From an uncultured Ruminococcus sp. (GTDB lineage: Bacteria > Bacillota > Clostridia > Lachnospirales > Lachnospiraceae), in the NCBI GenBank assembly GCA_900553885.1, contig USFD01000019.1:1-42541 (forward strand): a DNA stretch of 42,541 nt, given 5' to 3'. The notes under the pieces were generated by a model that was given only the letters and a program-made list of their open reading frames with translations, did no database searches and was not told the origin of the DNA. This document shows positions 23,981-32,686 of this stretch, one piece after another. The position numbers and the translations under genes were made by a program. Position 1 is the stretch's first letter. Each line of letters opens with the position of its first letter.

Positions 23981-24847
23981 ATGAAAAAGAAAAATCATAC
24001 ATCCGTTATAAATCGATATATACTTGCTGGACTTTGTGCTTTTTGTATACTTATGATGCTGTTGTCATCATTTTCAGACAAAGCCGGCGGCCCTTTCAGA
24101 GCTGTGGCAAATGTTACGGTTATTCCTCTCCAGCAGGGGATTAATCAGATCGGGAGCTGGCTTGGCGATATGACAGATAATTTCGATACGATGGAACAGC
24201 TCCGTTCAGAGAATCAGCAGCTTCAGGAACAGGTGGACAGTCTGATTACGGAGAATAATTATCTTCAGGCGGACCAGTCGGAACTGGAACGGCTTCAGGA
24301 GCTCTATCAGCTGGATCAGAACTACGCGGACTATGAGAAGACCGGAGCCCATGTTATCGGAAAAGATTCCGGCAACTGGTTTAATTCTTTTACGATTGAC
24401 AAGGGAAGCCGGGATGGAATCGAAGTGGATATGAATGTTATGGCGCAGAGCGGACTGGTAGGAATTGTGGTAGACGTGGGCCCTACCTGGGCAAAAGTCC
24501 GTTCCATTATTGATGATTCTACCAATATCAGCGGTATGGCGCTTTCCACATCAGATACCTGTATTGTCAGCGGAGACCTTTCCCTGATGAGCGAGGGACA
24601 GATCCGCTTTGAACAGATGGAAAACAATGATAATGTTGTCAATGTGGGCGATCAGATTGTAACTTCATATATCAGTGATAAATATCTGCAGGGGATTCTG
24701 ATCGGCTATGTAAGCGAGGTAAATGTGGATTCCAATAATCTGACACGCTCCGGATATATTACGCCGGCGGTGGATTTTAAAAATCTGCAGGAAGTGCTTG
24801 TTATTACTACGACAAAAGCGGATCTTACGGGAGAAAATGAGACATAG
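23981..24847 (+). CDS. mreC: Rod-shape-determining protein MreC
   Basis: A bitopic scaffold linking MreB inside to PBP2/RodA outside. It has 288 residues. A basic N-terminus (KKKNHTSVINR) is followed by a membrane helix at about 12-32. A coiled coil (about 65-108, including RSENQQLQEQVDSLI) and a beta-rich extracytoplasmic domain complete the usual plan. VIGKDSGNWFNSFTIDKGSR and GLVGIVVDVGPTWAKVRSI are family motifs. It is translationally coupled to mreB, and mreD follows. Confidence 0.92.
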   Translation: MKKKNHTSVINRYILAGLCAFCILMMLLSSFSDKAGGPFRAVANVTVIPLQQGINQIGSWLGDMTDNFDTMEQLRSENQQLQEQVDSLITENNYLQADQSELERLQELYQLDQNYADYEKTGAHVIGKDSGNWFNSFTIDKGSRDGIEVDMNVMAQSGLVGIVVDVGPTWAKVRSIIDDSTNISGMALSTSDTCIVSGDLSLMSEGQIRFEQMENNDNVVNVGDQIVTSYISDKYLQGILIGYVSEVNVDSNNLTRSGYITPAVDFKNLQEVLVITTTKADLTGENET

Positions 24848-24870
24848 ACAGCAGGAGGGGAATCTGAGAT

Positions 24871-25407
24871 ATGATGAAAGCATTTAAAATAAAAAGAATC
24901 CTTGTCACTGCGGTTTTGCTTCTGGCGGCGTATCTGCTTCAGTGCGCTGTTTTTCCTTTCCTGGAAATTGCAGGAATCAAACCGAATCTGATGCTTATTG
25001 TAACCTCATCAATCGGCTTTATGCGCGGGCCGAGGGAGGGAATGTACACCGGCTTTGCCGCAGGCCTGCTGATCGATATTCAGTTTGGCGATATAATCGG
25101 ATTCTATGCCATTATATATCTGATCATCGGATATATTAACGGTCTGTTCCGTCAGATGTATTATGATGAGGATATCAAGCTTCCATTGTTTCTGATCACA
25201 ATCAGTGAGTTTTTGTATGGCGTTGTTATATATTTTCTTATGTTTCTGCTGAGAAGTGATTTTGATTTTTTGTTTTATCTGAACAGAATTATTGTGCCGG
25301 AGATGATCTACACGATTGTTATAACATTGGGGTTCTATCCGATTATCCTGTTTATTAATCAAAAGCTTGAAGCAGAAGAAAAAAGGAGTGCAAGCAAATT
25401 TGTTTAG
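24871..25407 (+). CDS. mreD: Rod-shape-determining protein MreD
   Basis: A 178-residue polytopic membrane protein with five to six helices, the third member of the mreBCD set. It is predominantly hydrophobic, and GFMRGPREGMYTGFAAGLL is the recognisable family stretch. AGGAGGGG at 24852-24860 serves either the ATG at 24871 or a second ATG at 24874. I cannot tell which is used. Its last 8 nt overlap the PBP2 start. Confidence 0.88.
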   Translation: MMKAFKIKRILVTAVLLLAAYLLQCAVFPFLEIAGIKPNLMLIVTSSIGFMRGPREGMYTGFAAGLLIDIQFGDIIGFYAIIYLIIGYINGLFRQMYYDEDIKLPLFLITISEFLYGVVIYFLMFLLRSDFDFLFYLNRIIVPEMIYTIVITLGFYPIILFINQKLEAEEKRSASKFV

Positions 25408-28258
25408 AGAGATTATTGACCGATTAAGAGAGGCGGGGGAATATATTATACGAAGCAGGCTCGTAACCCTGATCGTAATTTTTATTCTGACTTCATCCAT
25501 TCTGGCCGGGCGCCTTTTTTATCTGCAGATTGTCAGAGGAGAGGACTATCTTGAAAATTATGAGCTGAAGATCAGAAAGACAAGGGATATCGCTGCAACG
25601 CGCGGCAATATTTATGACCGCAACGGAAATCTGCTGGCATATAACGAGCTGGCCTATTCCGTTACAATCGAGGATACCGTGTCTTCCGATACCAGTGTCA
25701 AAGATAAAAATAAAATTCTGAACGATATACTCGACCAGGTTCTTACAATCGTAGAATCAAACGGTGATTCCGTAATTGACAGCTTTGGTATTATTCTCGA
25801 TTCCTACGGCAATTATCAGTTCAGCGAGACAAATGAAACTCTGCGTCTGAGATTCGTGGCTGACGTATATGGACAGGCTTATATCGATAAACTGACGGAA
25901 GATCAGAAAAATCAGTCCGCGGCCGAGATTATCCATTATCTGTGTTCGGAGAGATATGGGCTGGATGATGCAAATGAGAGCCCGGAGTATATCCTGAAAA
26001 TGATCAATATGCGGTATGCAATGGGGCTGAACAGTTTTCAGCAGTTCATGACCACCACCATTGCTTTTGATGTGAGCGATGAGACGGCTGCCGCTATAAT
26101 GGAAAATCAGAGTTCACTTACCGGCGTGGATATTGAGGAAGATTCTCTGCGCAGATATGCGGACGGAGAATATTTCGCTTCTGTGATAGGTTATACAGGA
26201 CAGATTTCACAGGAAGAATACGACAATCTGAGCGCAGAGGATAAAAAGCAGTATTCCCTGTCAGATATTGTGGGAAAATCCGGTATTGAGCAGACAATGG
26301 ACAGTGTCCTGCAGGGAGAGAAAGGAAAGACCACTTTTTATGTGGACAACCTCGGCAAGGTGACAGAGACTGTCAGTACGAAAAATCCGAAGGCAGGAAA
26401 TGATGTATATCTTACGATTGATAAAGATCTGCAGATCAGCGCCTATAAACTGCTGGAAGAAAAACTGGCTGGAATTGTAGTATCCAAGCTCCGCAATGTG
26501 CTGGAGTATGACCCCTCTACCGAGGCGGATGCAAGCGATATTATTATACCTGTCAGCGATGCCTACAATTCTTTTATTGCGAACCGGATTGTGGATATGG
26601 ATCATTTCAGCAGCGAAGATGCCAAGGATTCGGAGAAGGAAGTTTACGCAGTCTTCCAGAAAAAGAAGTCAGCCGTACTGCCTCAGATTATGTCCGAACT
26701 TCGGAATGCGGACGCATCGGTTTACAATGATCTTTCAGAAGAAATGCGGGCATATATGGATTATATCTATGATACTGTGCTTACGGCAAATACCGGGATT
26801 ATTCTTACAGGTCAGATCGATACTTCCGACGAGATGTATGTTTCCTGGGATTCGAAAGGGGATGTCAGCCTTCATGATTATCTGAATTATGCAATTACTC
26901 AGAACTGGGTTGACACATCAAAGCTTGGAAGCAGCTCTTATTCCAGCTCGTCAGAGATATTTGAAGAAATTATGACATATCTGGAAGAATATTTGAACGA
27001 GGACAGCGGTTTCGACAAACTTCTCTATGAATATCTTATAAAATCAGGAAGTGTCACAGGTGCGCAGATCTGTTCTATTGCATATGAGCAGGGAGTTCTG
27101 CCTATGGATGAGAAGGCTTACAACGGGCTGAGAAGCGGAAGCGTGGATTCCTATACCTGGCTTCGCGACAAGATTGAGCATCTTGAGATTACGCCCGGAC
27201 AGCTTGCGCTGGAACCGTGTTCCGGCGGGCTTGTAATAACCGATCCGGATTCCGGCGATGTACTGGCCTGTGTTTCTTATCCGGGATATGATAACAACCG
27301 GCTTGCAAACACAATGGACTCTGCATATTATAACCAGCTCAATACAGGCCTGGCCAATACATTTTATAACAGAGCGACACAGGAAAAAACCGCTCCCGGA
27401 TCTACATTCAAAATGGTGTCGGCCGTTGCAGGTCTGACGGAGGGTGTGATCAATGCAAATACAACCTTCTATTGTGACGGAACCTTTACCGAGGTTACAC
27501 CCAGTCCGCACTGCTGGATTTATCCCAGCGGACACGGCTATCTGAACGTAGTCGGAGGAATACAGAACTCCTGTAATGAATTTTTCTACAATGTGGGTTA
27601 CAGCCTTGGAATGGACAGCAACGGCAACTATGACAGCGAGAAAGGTGTGGAAACCCTTGCAAAATATGCATCCATGTTCGGACTTTCGGAGAAATCCGGT
27701 GTCGAGATTCCTGAGTCGGAGCCGGAAATTTCTGATGAATATGCAGTTCAGTCCGCTATCGGACAGGGTACGAATAACTTTACTGTCAGCCAGCTGAACC
27801 GGTATGTTACGGCTGTTGCCAACAGCGGAACCGTATATGATCTGACCCTGATCGATAAGACTACTGATTCAAACGGCAATCTGATCAAAGATTATCAGGC
27901 TGAGGTTATCAGTACAATGGATGAAATTGACTCGTCAACATGGGACCTGGTTCATCAGGGAATGAAGAAAATGGTGGACAGCTCCGCTACATTTGCAGGA
28001 CTTGATTTTGATATGGCCGGAAAGACGGGTACGGCACAGCAGAGCGCTGTTCATGCGGATCATGCGTTGTTTGTCGGATATGCGCCCACAGATTCTCCGG
28101 AGATTTCAATTGCTGTCAGAATGGCTTATGGCTACAGTTCTTCTTATGCGGCTGAAATCGGAAGAGATATCGCAAAGATCTATTTTGATCCGGATTCTGC
28201 AGATGATCTGATTACCGGATCTGCCGGTGAACTGGGTTCTGCACTTGCAGGTGACTAA
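25400..28258 (+). CDS. mrdA: Penicillin-binding protein 2 (elongasome transpeptidase)
   Basis: Class B transpeptidase that cross-links new peptidoglycan with RodA. From TTG at 25400 (AAAAGGAG upstream, overlapping mreD) it has 952 residues, much longer than the 600-700 usual for PBP2. One membrane helix lies at about 22-42, followed by the pedestal with RxGNIYDRNG-like TRGNIYDRNGNLLAYNE. The active-site motifs are SxxK (PGSTFK, Ser668/Lys671), SxN (Ser724-Cys-Asn726) and KTG (875-877). Between the conserved TIDKDLQ (about 340) and GGLVITDPDSGDVLA (about 609) lies an insertion of roughly 230-240 extra residues, rich in Asp, Ser and Tyr. Other starts in this frame are GTG 25388 and TTG 25367. 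Neither has a better ribosome-binding site. Confidence 0.92.
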   Translation: MFREIIDRLREAGEYIIRSRLVTLIVIFILTSSILAGRLFYLQIVRGEDYLENYELKIRKTRDIAATRGNIYDRNGNLLAYNELAYSVTIEDTVSSDTSVKDKNKILNDILDQVLTIVESNGDSVIDSFGIILDSYGNYQFSETNETLRLRFVADVYGQAYIDKLTEDQKNQSAAEIIHYLCSERYGLDDANESPEYILKMINMRYAMGLNSFQQFMTTTIAFDVSDETAAAIMENQSSLTGVDIEEDSLRRYADGEYFASVIGYTGQISQEEYDNLSAEDKKQYSLSDIVGKSGIEQTMDSVLQGEKGKTTFYVDNLGKVTETVSTKNPKAGNDVYLTIDKDLQISAYKLLEEKLAGIVVSKLRNVLEYDPSTEADASDIIIPVSDAYNSFIANRIVDMDHFSSEDAKDSEKEVYAVFQKKKSAVLPQIMSELRNADASVYNDLSEEMRAYMDYIYDTVLTANTGIILTGQIDTSDEMYVSWDSKGDVSLHDYLNYAITQNWVDTSKLGSSSYSSSSEIFEEIMTYLEEYLNEDSGFDKLLYEYLIKSGSVTGAQICSIAYEQGVLPMDEKAYNGLRSGSVDSYTWLRDKIEHLEITPGQLALEPCSGGLVITDPDSGDVLACVSYPGYDNNRLANTMDSAYYNQLNTGLANTFYNRATQEKTAPGSTFKMVSAVAGLTEGVINANTTFYCDGTFTEVTPSPHCWIYPSGHGYLNVVGGIQNSCNEFFYNVGYSLGMDSNGNYDSEKGVETLAKYASMFGLSEKSGVEIPESEPEISDEYAVQSAIGQGTNNFTVSQLNRYVTAVANSGTVYDLTLIDKTTDSNGNLIKDYQAEVISTMDEIDSSTWDLVHQGMKKMVDSSATFAGLDFDMAGKTGTAQQSAVHADHALFVGYAPTDSPEISIAVRMAYGYSSSYAAEIGRDIAKIYFDPDSADDLITGSAGELGSALAGD

Positions 28259-28277
28259 AAAGGAATGGTGATGACAG

Positions 28278-28925
28278 GTGGACAGGCTTGTAACAATCCG
28301 GAGCTGCCGGTACGGACTGGACATTCAGTTAAGTCCGGAGCCGGAGTTCCCCGTGCTGGCTGATATCCTCAGAGGAAAATTCCACGATTCCGCCAGATTT
28401 TTCAAAGATGCGAAGATGGCTCTTAGTTTCAGCGGAAGGATTTTAAGCCGGACGGAGGAAGAACAGGTCCTGAAAATAATCAGCGACAATACAGACATAG
28501 AGATTCTGTGTATTATAACTCATGATGAAAAAATGGAGACAATGTACAGAAGTGTTGTGGAGCAGACGCTTTCTGATCTGCAGAAAAGAGGGGGGCAGTT
28601 TTACCGGGGGACACTTGCAAAAAGGCAGGTCCTGGAATCGGAAACAAGTATTGTCATTCTCGGAGATGTGGAGCCGGGCGCCAGAGTTATTGCAAAAGGG
28701 AATATCGTCATCGTCGGAGTTCTCTACGGTTCGGCTCATGCAGGAGCCGCCGGAGACAGGAATGCTTTTATCGCTGCACTCTCCATGCAGCCCAGGCAGC
28801 TCTGCATCGGTGATATTGAGGCGAAACGCCAGATCATCTATCAGGAGAGCCTTACAATAAGAGGCCCTCAGATCGCGGTTGTAGACGGAAAACGTATCTA
28901 TCTTGATCCGCTCGTTGATGCCTGA
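28278..28925 (+). CDS. minC: Septum-site-determining protein MinC
   Basis: Inhibitor of FtsZ-ring assembly, working with MinD at the membrane. It has 215 residues. The N-terminal FtsZ-binding domain is about 1-100. The C-terminal beta-helix domain carries the family signature: GDVEPGARVIAKGNIVIVG then GVLYGSAHAGAAGDRNAFI and PRQLCIGDI. The start is GTG at 28278. The ribosome-binding site AAAAAGGA is about 12 nt away, somewhat far. Nearby ATGs are out of frame. It follows PBP2 after 19 nt, and minD follows after a 92-nt gap. Confidence 0.9.
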   Translation: MDRLVTIRSCRYGLDIQLSPEPEFPVLADILRGKFHDSARFFKDAKMALSFSGRILSRTEEEQVLKIISDNTDIEILCIITHDEKMETMYRSVVEQTLSDLQKRGGQFYRGTLAKRQVLESETSIVILGDVEPGARVIAKGNIVIVGVLYGSAHAGAAGDRNAFIAALSMQPRQLCIGDIEAKRQIIYQESLTIRGPQIAVVDGKRIYLDPLVDA

Positions 28926-28967
28926 TTCCTGTGTGAATCACCTGTACACGGCGGCTGTTCAGCGTTT

Positions 28968-28996
28968 TCCATATAACCCGGGCATGTGCTTATAAT
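28968..28996 (+). promoter_or_regulatory. Possible internal promoter ahead of minD
   Basis: A perfect TATAAT (28991-28996) lies 17 nt after a poor TCCATA (-35, 3 of 6). The predicted start near 29003 would fall on the minD ribosome-binding site AGGAGGG, which would leave almost no leader. This weakens the call. Confidence 0.25.
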
Positions 28997-29017
28997 AAGT
29001 GTAGGAGGGAAAGCAGC

Positions 29018-29824
29018 ATGGGAGAAGTTATTGTCATTACATCAGGAAAAGGCGGGGTCGGAAAGACGACAACGACAGCGAATATTGGAATCGGTCTGTC
29101 AGGACTGGGACAGAAAGTCCTGGTTATTGATACAGATCTTGGCCTGAGAAATCTGGATGTTGTTATGGGCCTGGAAAACAGGATCGTATATAATCTTGTT
29201 GATGTCATCGCAGGAAGCTGCCGGCTGAAACAGGCTTTAATCAAAGATAAACGTTTCCCGGAACTGTATCTGCTTCCTTCTGCGCAGACAAAGGATAAGA
29301 GCAGTGTTTCTCCGGAACAGATGAAAAAACTGGTGGATGAACTGCGGGAAGAGTATGATTTTATTCTTCTGGACTGCCCGGCAGGGATTGAGCAGGGATT
29401 TCAGAATGCCATAGCCGGGGCAGAGCGTTCGATTGTTGTTACGACACCGGAAGTGTCGGCGATCCGGGATGCCGACCGGATTATCGGTCTGCTGGAAGCA
29501 TCCGGCATAAAGAAAAATCAGCTTCTGATCAACCGGCTGCGGGTGGACATGGTCAGGCGGGGAGATATGATGTCAGTGGATGATGTTACAGAAATCCTTG
29601 CGATTGATCTGCTTGGAGTTATCCCGGATGATGAGCAGGTCGTTATTGCCACAAACCAGGGAGAGCCGGTAGTCGGCGAGGGAAGTCCCGCCGGAAGCGC
29701 GTATGACAGAGTCTGCCGGAGGCTGACAGGCGAGGAAATTCCCGTTTGTGATTTTTCCAGACCGGAGGGATTTTTCGGTAAGCTTTCCGGATTCTTTCAC
29801 AGAAATCAGGGAGGCGGATTATGA
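29018..29824 (+). CDS. minD: Septum-site-determining ATPase MinD
   Basis: A membrane-cycling ATPase that recruits MinC and is displaced by MinE. It has 268 residues. The deviant Walker A KGGVGKTTTT is at residues 11-20, LVIDTDLGLRNLDVVMGLE follows, and FILLDCPAGIEQGF is Walker B. The C-terminus KLSGFFHRNQGG, preceded by PEGFFG, can form the amphipathic membrane-targeting helix. AGGAGGG lies before the ATG. The stop overlaps the minE start (ATGA). Confidence 0.96.
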   Translation: MGEVIVITSGKGGVGKTTTTANIGIGLSGLGQKVLVIDTDLGLRNLDVVMGLENRIVYNLVDVIAGSCRLKQALIKDKRFPELYLLPSAQTKDKSSVSPEQMKKLVDELREEYDFILLDCPAGIEQGFQNAIAGAERSIVVTTPEVSAIRDADRIIGLLEASGIKKNQLLINRLRVDMVRRGDMMSVDDVTEILAIDLLGVIPDDEQVVIATNQGEPVVGEGSPAGSAYDRVCRRLTGEEIPVCDFSRPEGFFGKLSGFFHRNQGGGL

Positions 29825-30030
29825 ATTCTCCTTCTGTATTTGTTGCAAAAGAGCGGCTGAAAAATCTGCTTGTGTCCGACCGGATCCAGTGTGCGCCGGA
29901 TGCTGTGGACAGACTTTCAAAAGATCTGTATTATACAGTTTCCAAATATATGGAGATCACACCGGAGAACTTTAACATTGAAATTACACGTACAGATATA
30001 CATATTAGGTATACAGGAGAAAAAAATTGA
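29821..30030 (+). CDS. minE: Cell division topological specificity factor MinE
   Basis: A small MinD-stimulating protein that drives Min dynamics. At 69 residues it is a little shorter than the 80-90 usual. The N-terminal contact-helix region is SVFVAKERLKNLLVSDR, and the C-terminal topological domain is MEITPENFNIEI. Its ATG overlaps the minD stop, and its TGA overlaps the rodA TTG start. Having MinE points to an oscillating or MinE-controlled Min system rather than a DivIVA-only one. Confidence 0.9.
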   Translation: MNSPSVFVAKERLKNLLVSDRIQCAPDAVDRLSKDLYYTVSKYMEITPENFNIEITRTDIHIRYTGEKN

Positions 30031-31157
30031 GACATTTTCTTAAGAATATAAAGCTGCATTACAATATAAAAGATTACCGTTTCAGCCTTGTGATACTGGT
30101 AACAATTTTGTCGGTTATCGGAGTCTTTATGGTCAGAAGTGCAAGACCGGATCTTATGGACCGCCAGATTATGGGGGTAGTTCTCGGTCTGGCAGCTATG
30201 TTTGTTATTTCTCTGATCGATTATAAGTGGGTTCTGGGACTGTACTGGCCTTTGTACGGTCTTAATCTGGTTATGCTGATTGCGGTGCCCATTTTCGGAA
30301 CAGAAGCAAACGGCGCAAAACGCTGGCTGAATCTCGGGTTCACACAGTTCCAGCCGTCCGATCTGACAAAAATTCTGATGATTTTGTTTTTTGCCAGATT
30401 TCTGATGGACAGGAAGGAGAAAATTAACAGCCCGAAAACACTGCTGCAGGCTTTTGCGCTTATTCTGCCGTCTCTGTTTCTGATTTACGAACAGCCGAAT
30501 CTGTCGACGACAATCTGTATTGCCGCTTTGTTCTGCGCCCTGATTTTCCTTGGCGGTCTGACATACAGATATATTGTCCCGGTCATTGCCGTTATTGTGC
30601 CGACAGTCATTATTCTCCTGGCAATAGCTGTGCAGCCGAATCAGCCGTTCCTGGAAGATTATCAGCAGGAGAGAATTCTGGCCTGGCTGGATCCGGAGGA
30701 ATATGCGGATGACGGCGCATATCAGCAGCTGAATTCGGTGATGGCTATCGGTTCGGGCCAGCTTTCCGGAAAGGGATATAATAATGATGAGACAACTTCT
30801 GTAAAAAACGGAAACTTTGTTTCAGAACCGCAGACGGACTTCATTTTTGCAATTATTGGAGAAGAATTAGGATTTGTGGGTTGTTGTGTAGTCATATTTT
30901 TGCTATTATTAATAGTGATAGATTGTATTTTGATCGGCTTAAAGGCAAAAGATACAGGTGGGCGGATTATCTGTGGCGGGGTCGCCTCGCTGATTGGTAT
31001 ACAGAGTTTTATTAACATCGGTGTGGCTACTATGGTCCTTCCCAACACGGGTTTATCACTTCCGTTTGTAAGCTATGGACTGACTTCCCTTGTGTGCTTT
31101 TTTATGGGGATCGGTTTCGTGCTGAATGTCGGCTTGCAGCCGAATAAATATCAGTAA
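30027..31157 (+). CDS. rodA: RodA/FtsW/SpoVE family peptidoglycan polymerase
   Basis: SEDS-family glycosyltransferase that polymerises lipid II and partners PBP2. It has 376 residues and about ten membrane helices. The motifs FTQFQPSDLTKIL, EPQTDFIFAIIGEELGFVG and LPNTGLSLPFVSYGLTSL are the usual SEDS signatures, including the essential Asp in TDFIF. The TTG start at 30027 is preceded by AGGAGAAAAAA and overlaps the minE stop. RodA is chosen over FtsW because PBP2 and mreBCD are in the same operon and FtsI/SpoVD is not. Confidence 0.9.
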   Translation: MRHFLKNIKLHYNIKDYRFSLVILVTILSVIGVFMVRSARPDLMDRQIMGVVLGLAAMFVISLIDYKWVLGLYWPLYGLNLVMLIAVPIFGTEANGAKRWLNLGFTQFQPSDLTKILMILFFARFLMDRKEKINSPKTLLQAFALILPSLFLIYEQPNLSTTICIAALFCALIFLGGLTYRYIVPVIAVIVPTVIILLAIAVQPNQPFLEDYQQERILAWLDPEEYADDGAYQQLNSVMAIGSGQLSGKGYNNDETTSVKNGNFVSEPQTDFIFAIIGEELGFVGCCVVIFLLLLIVIDCILIGLKAKDTGGRIICGGVASLIGIQSFINIGVATMVLPNTGLSLPFVSYGLTSLVCFFMGIGFVLNVGLQPNKYQ

Positions 31158-31173
31158 GGAGAGTGTAGCAGGT

Positions 31174-31569
31174 ATGAATATCGGATTAATAGCACACGAT
31201 GCGAAGAAAAAACTGATGCAGAATTTCTGCATTGCTTACCGGGGAATTCTCAGCAAACATGAGCTGTTCGCCACAGAGACAACGGGACTTCTTGTTGAAA
31301 GCGTAACAAATCTGACGATTCACAAGTTTCTGGCAGGACATCTGGGCGGCAAGCAGCAGCTTGGCTCCCAGATTGAAAACAATAATATCGACCTTCTGAT
31401 TTTTTTCAGAGATCCGCTGACTCCGCGCTCTCACGAGCCGGATGTTAATGATATTGTGCAGCTTTGTGACAAATATAATATTCCAGTAGCAACAAATATA
31501 GCAACTGCCGAGGCATTGATCCTGGCATTGGACAGAGGAGATCTTGACTGGCGTGAGATGTACAAATAG
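31174..31569 (+). CDS. mgsA: Methylglyoxal-synthase-like protein with altered active site
   Basis: A 131-residue protein aligning along its length with methylglyoxal synthase (dihydroxyacetone phosphate to methylglyoxal plus phosphate). Family landmarks are GLIAHDAKKKLM, ATETTGLL, LGGKQQLGS, IFFRDPLTPRSHEPDV and NIPVATNIATAEA. Two positions deviate: the GGDQQ motif, whose Asp (Asp71 in E. coli) is the catalytic base, reads GGKQQ with Lys60, and ATGTTG reads ATETTG with Glu35. The other acidic and His residues (Asp80, His87, Asp90) are kept. The ATG at 31174 follows AAGGAG, while an upstream ATG at 31126 lies in rodA. Its position after rodA is conserved in clostridia. Whether it still makes methylglyoxal is uncertain. 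Confidence 0.8.
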   Translation: MNIGLIAHDAKKKLMQNFCIAYRGILSKHELFATETTGLLVESVTNLTIHKFLAGHLGGKQQLGSQIENNNIDLLIFFRDPLTPRSHEPDVNDIVQLCDKYNIPVATNIATAEALILALDRGDLDWREMYK

Positions 31570-32626
31570 TTATAACAATAATTATAACAGAAGGCGGCAC
31601 AGAAGACGGAGAAGAAGGAGAAGCCATACAAATATAATTGTGGGGCTCCTCCTTTGTCTTGTGCTTCTGCTGGGAGCCGGAACGGCTGCTGCAGCGTTCC
31701 TTCTGTCACAGGATAAAAACAGTATAGAGAAATATGAAAGCCGTGTTTATACAGGAAGCCTTTATCAGGGAGAACTGTTTGCACAGGATTTATGTGTATC
31801 TTCTTCGGATGTTTCTCTGGAGGGCTTTCAGGATGATACAGCCCTGCATGGAGCCGGTCTTTTTAATCTGGAAGACGATACAGTTGTCTACGGATATCAT
31901 CTTTATGACCGTCTGTATCCGGCAAGCACTACCAAAATACTGACGGCATATATTGCACTGAAATACGGCAATATGGACGATCAGGTTACAGTAAGCGCAA
32001 ATGCTACAAATTTTAACTGGGATGAATCAGTCTGCGGACTGCGGACCGGGGATACTCTTACCATGTATGATCTTGTATGCGGTCTTCTGCTTCATTCCGG
32101 CAATGATGCGGCTGTGGCAATAGCGGAACATATTTCAGGCAGCGAGGAGGCTTTTGTCGAACTGATGAACAAGGAAGCAGCCGCTCTTGGCGCTACCGGT
32201 TCCCATTTTGTAAATCCTCATGGACTGCATGATGACAATCATTATACAACGGCATATGATCTGTATCTGATTTTCAATGCATGCCTGAAAGACGAGCGGT
32301 TTGTTGAAATCATATCTCTGAATCCTTATACGGCAACTGTGACGGGAGCAGACGGGACAACCAGAACAGAAACATGGACGCCCACGCATTTTTACGGATC
32401 CGGAGATGCACAGGCTCCGGAAGGCATCCGGGTTATAGGCGGGAAAACAGGAACGACCTCCAAGGCCGGAAACTGTGTAATTCTATACGATGAGGATGCA
32501 GATGGAACCCCGTACATTTCGGTTATTATGGGGGCTGAAGACAAAACGATTCTCTATAAAGAGATGAATCAGCTGTTTACTGCCGGAATTCTGGCGGCAG
32601 TTCCGTCAGCAGAAGCAGACGGATGA
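31553..32626 (+). CDS. D-alanyl-D-alanine carboxypeptidase (S11) with polyarginine N-terminus
   Basis: A serine DD-carboxypeptidase trimming the terminal D-Ala of wall pentapeptides. Residue numbers assume the GTG start at 31553 (357 residues). SxxK is Ser125-Thr-Thr-Lys128, SGN is 182-184 and KTG is 298-300, all intact. A cytoplasmic tail of Asn/Tyr and then ten Arg and one His in eleven residues (codons 31589-31621) precedes a signal-anchor helix. A mature chain of about 300 residues follows. It overlaps mgsA by 17 nt. The alternative TTG at 31544 lies only 3 nt from AGAGGAG. The Arg tract is unusual for this family. Confidence 0.88.
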   Translation: MRCTNSYNNNYNRRRHRRRRRRRSHTNIIVGLLLCLVLLLGAGTAAAAFLLSQDKNSIEKYESRVYTGSLYQGELFAQDLCVSSSDVSLEGFQDDTALHGAGLFNLEDDTVVYGYHLYDRLYPASTTKILTAYIALKYGNMDDQVTVSANATNFNWDESVCGLRTGDTLTMYDLVCGLLLHSGNDAAVAIAEHISGSEEAFVELMNKEAAALGATGSHFVNPHGLHDDNHYTTAYDLYLIFNACLKDERFVEIISLNPYTATVTGADGTTRTETWTPTHFYGSGDAQAPEGIRVIGGKTGTTSKAGNCVILYDEDADGTPYISVIMGAEDKTILYKEMNQLFTAGILAAVPSAEADG

Positions 32627-32686
32627 TGCGGTGATCGATGTTTGAACTTCTGTTTTATATTTGAAATCAGTATTTAAGCAAAAGAA

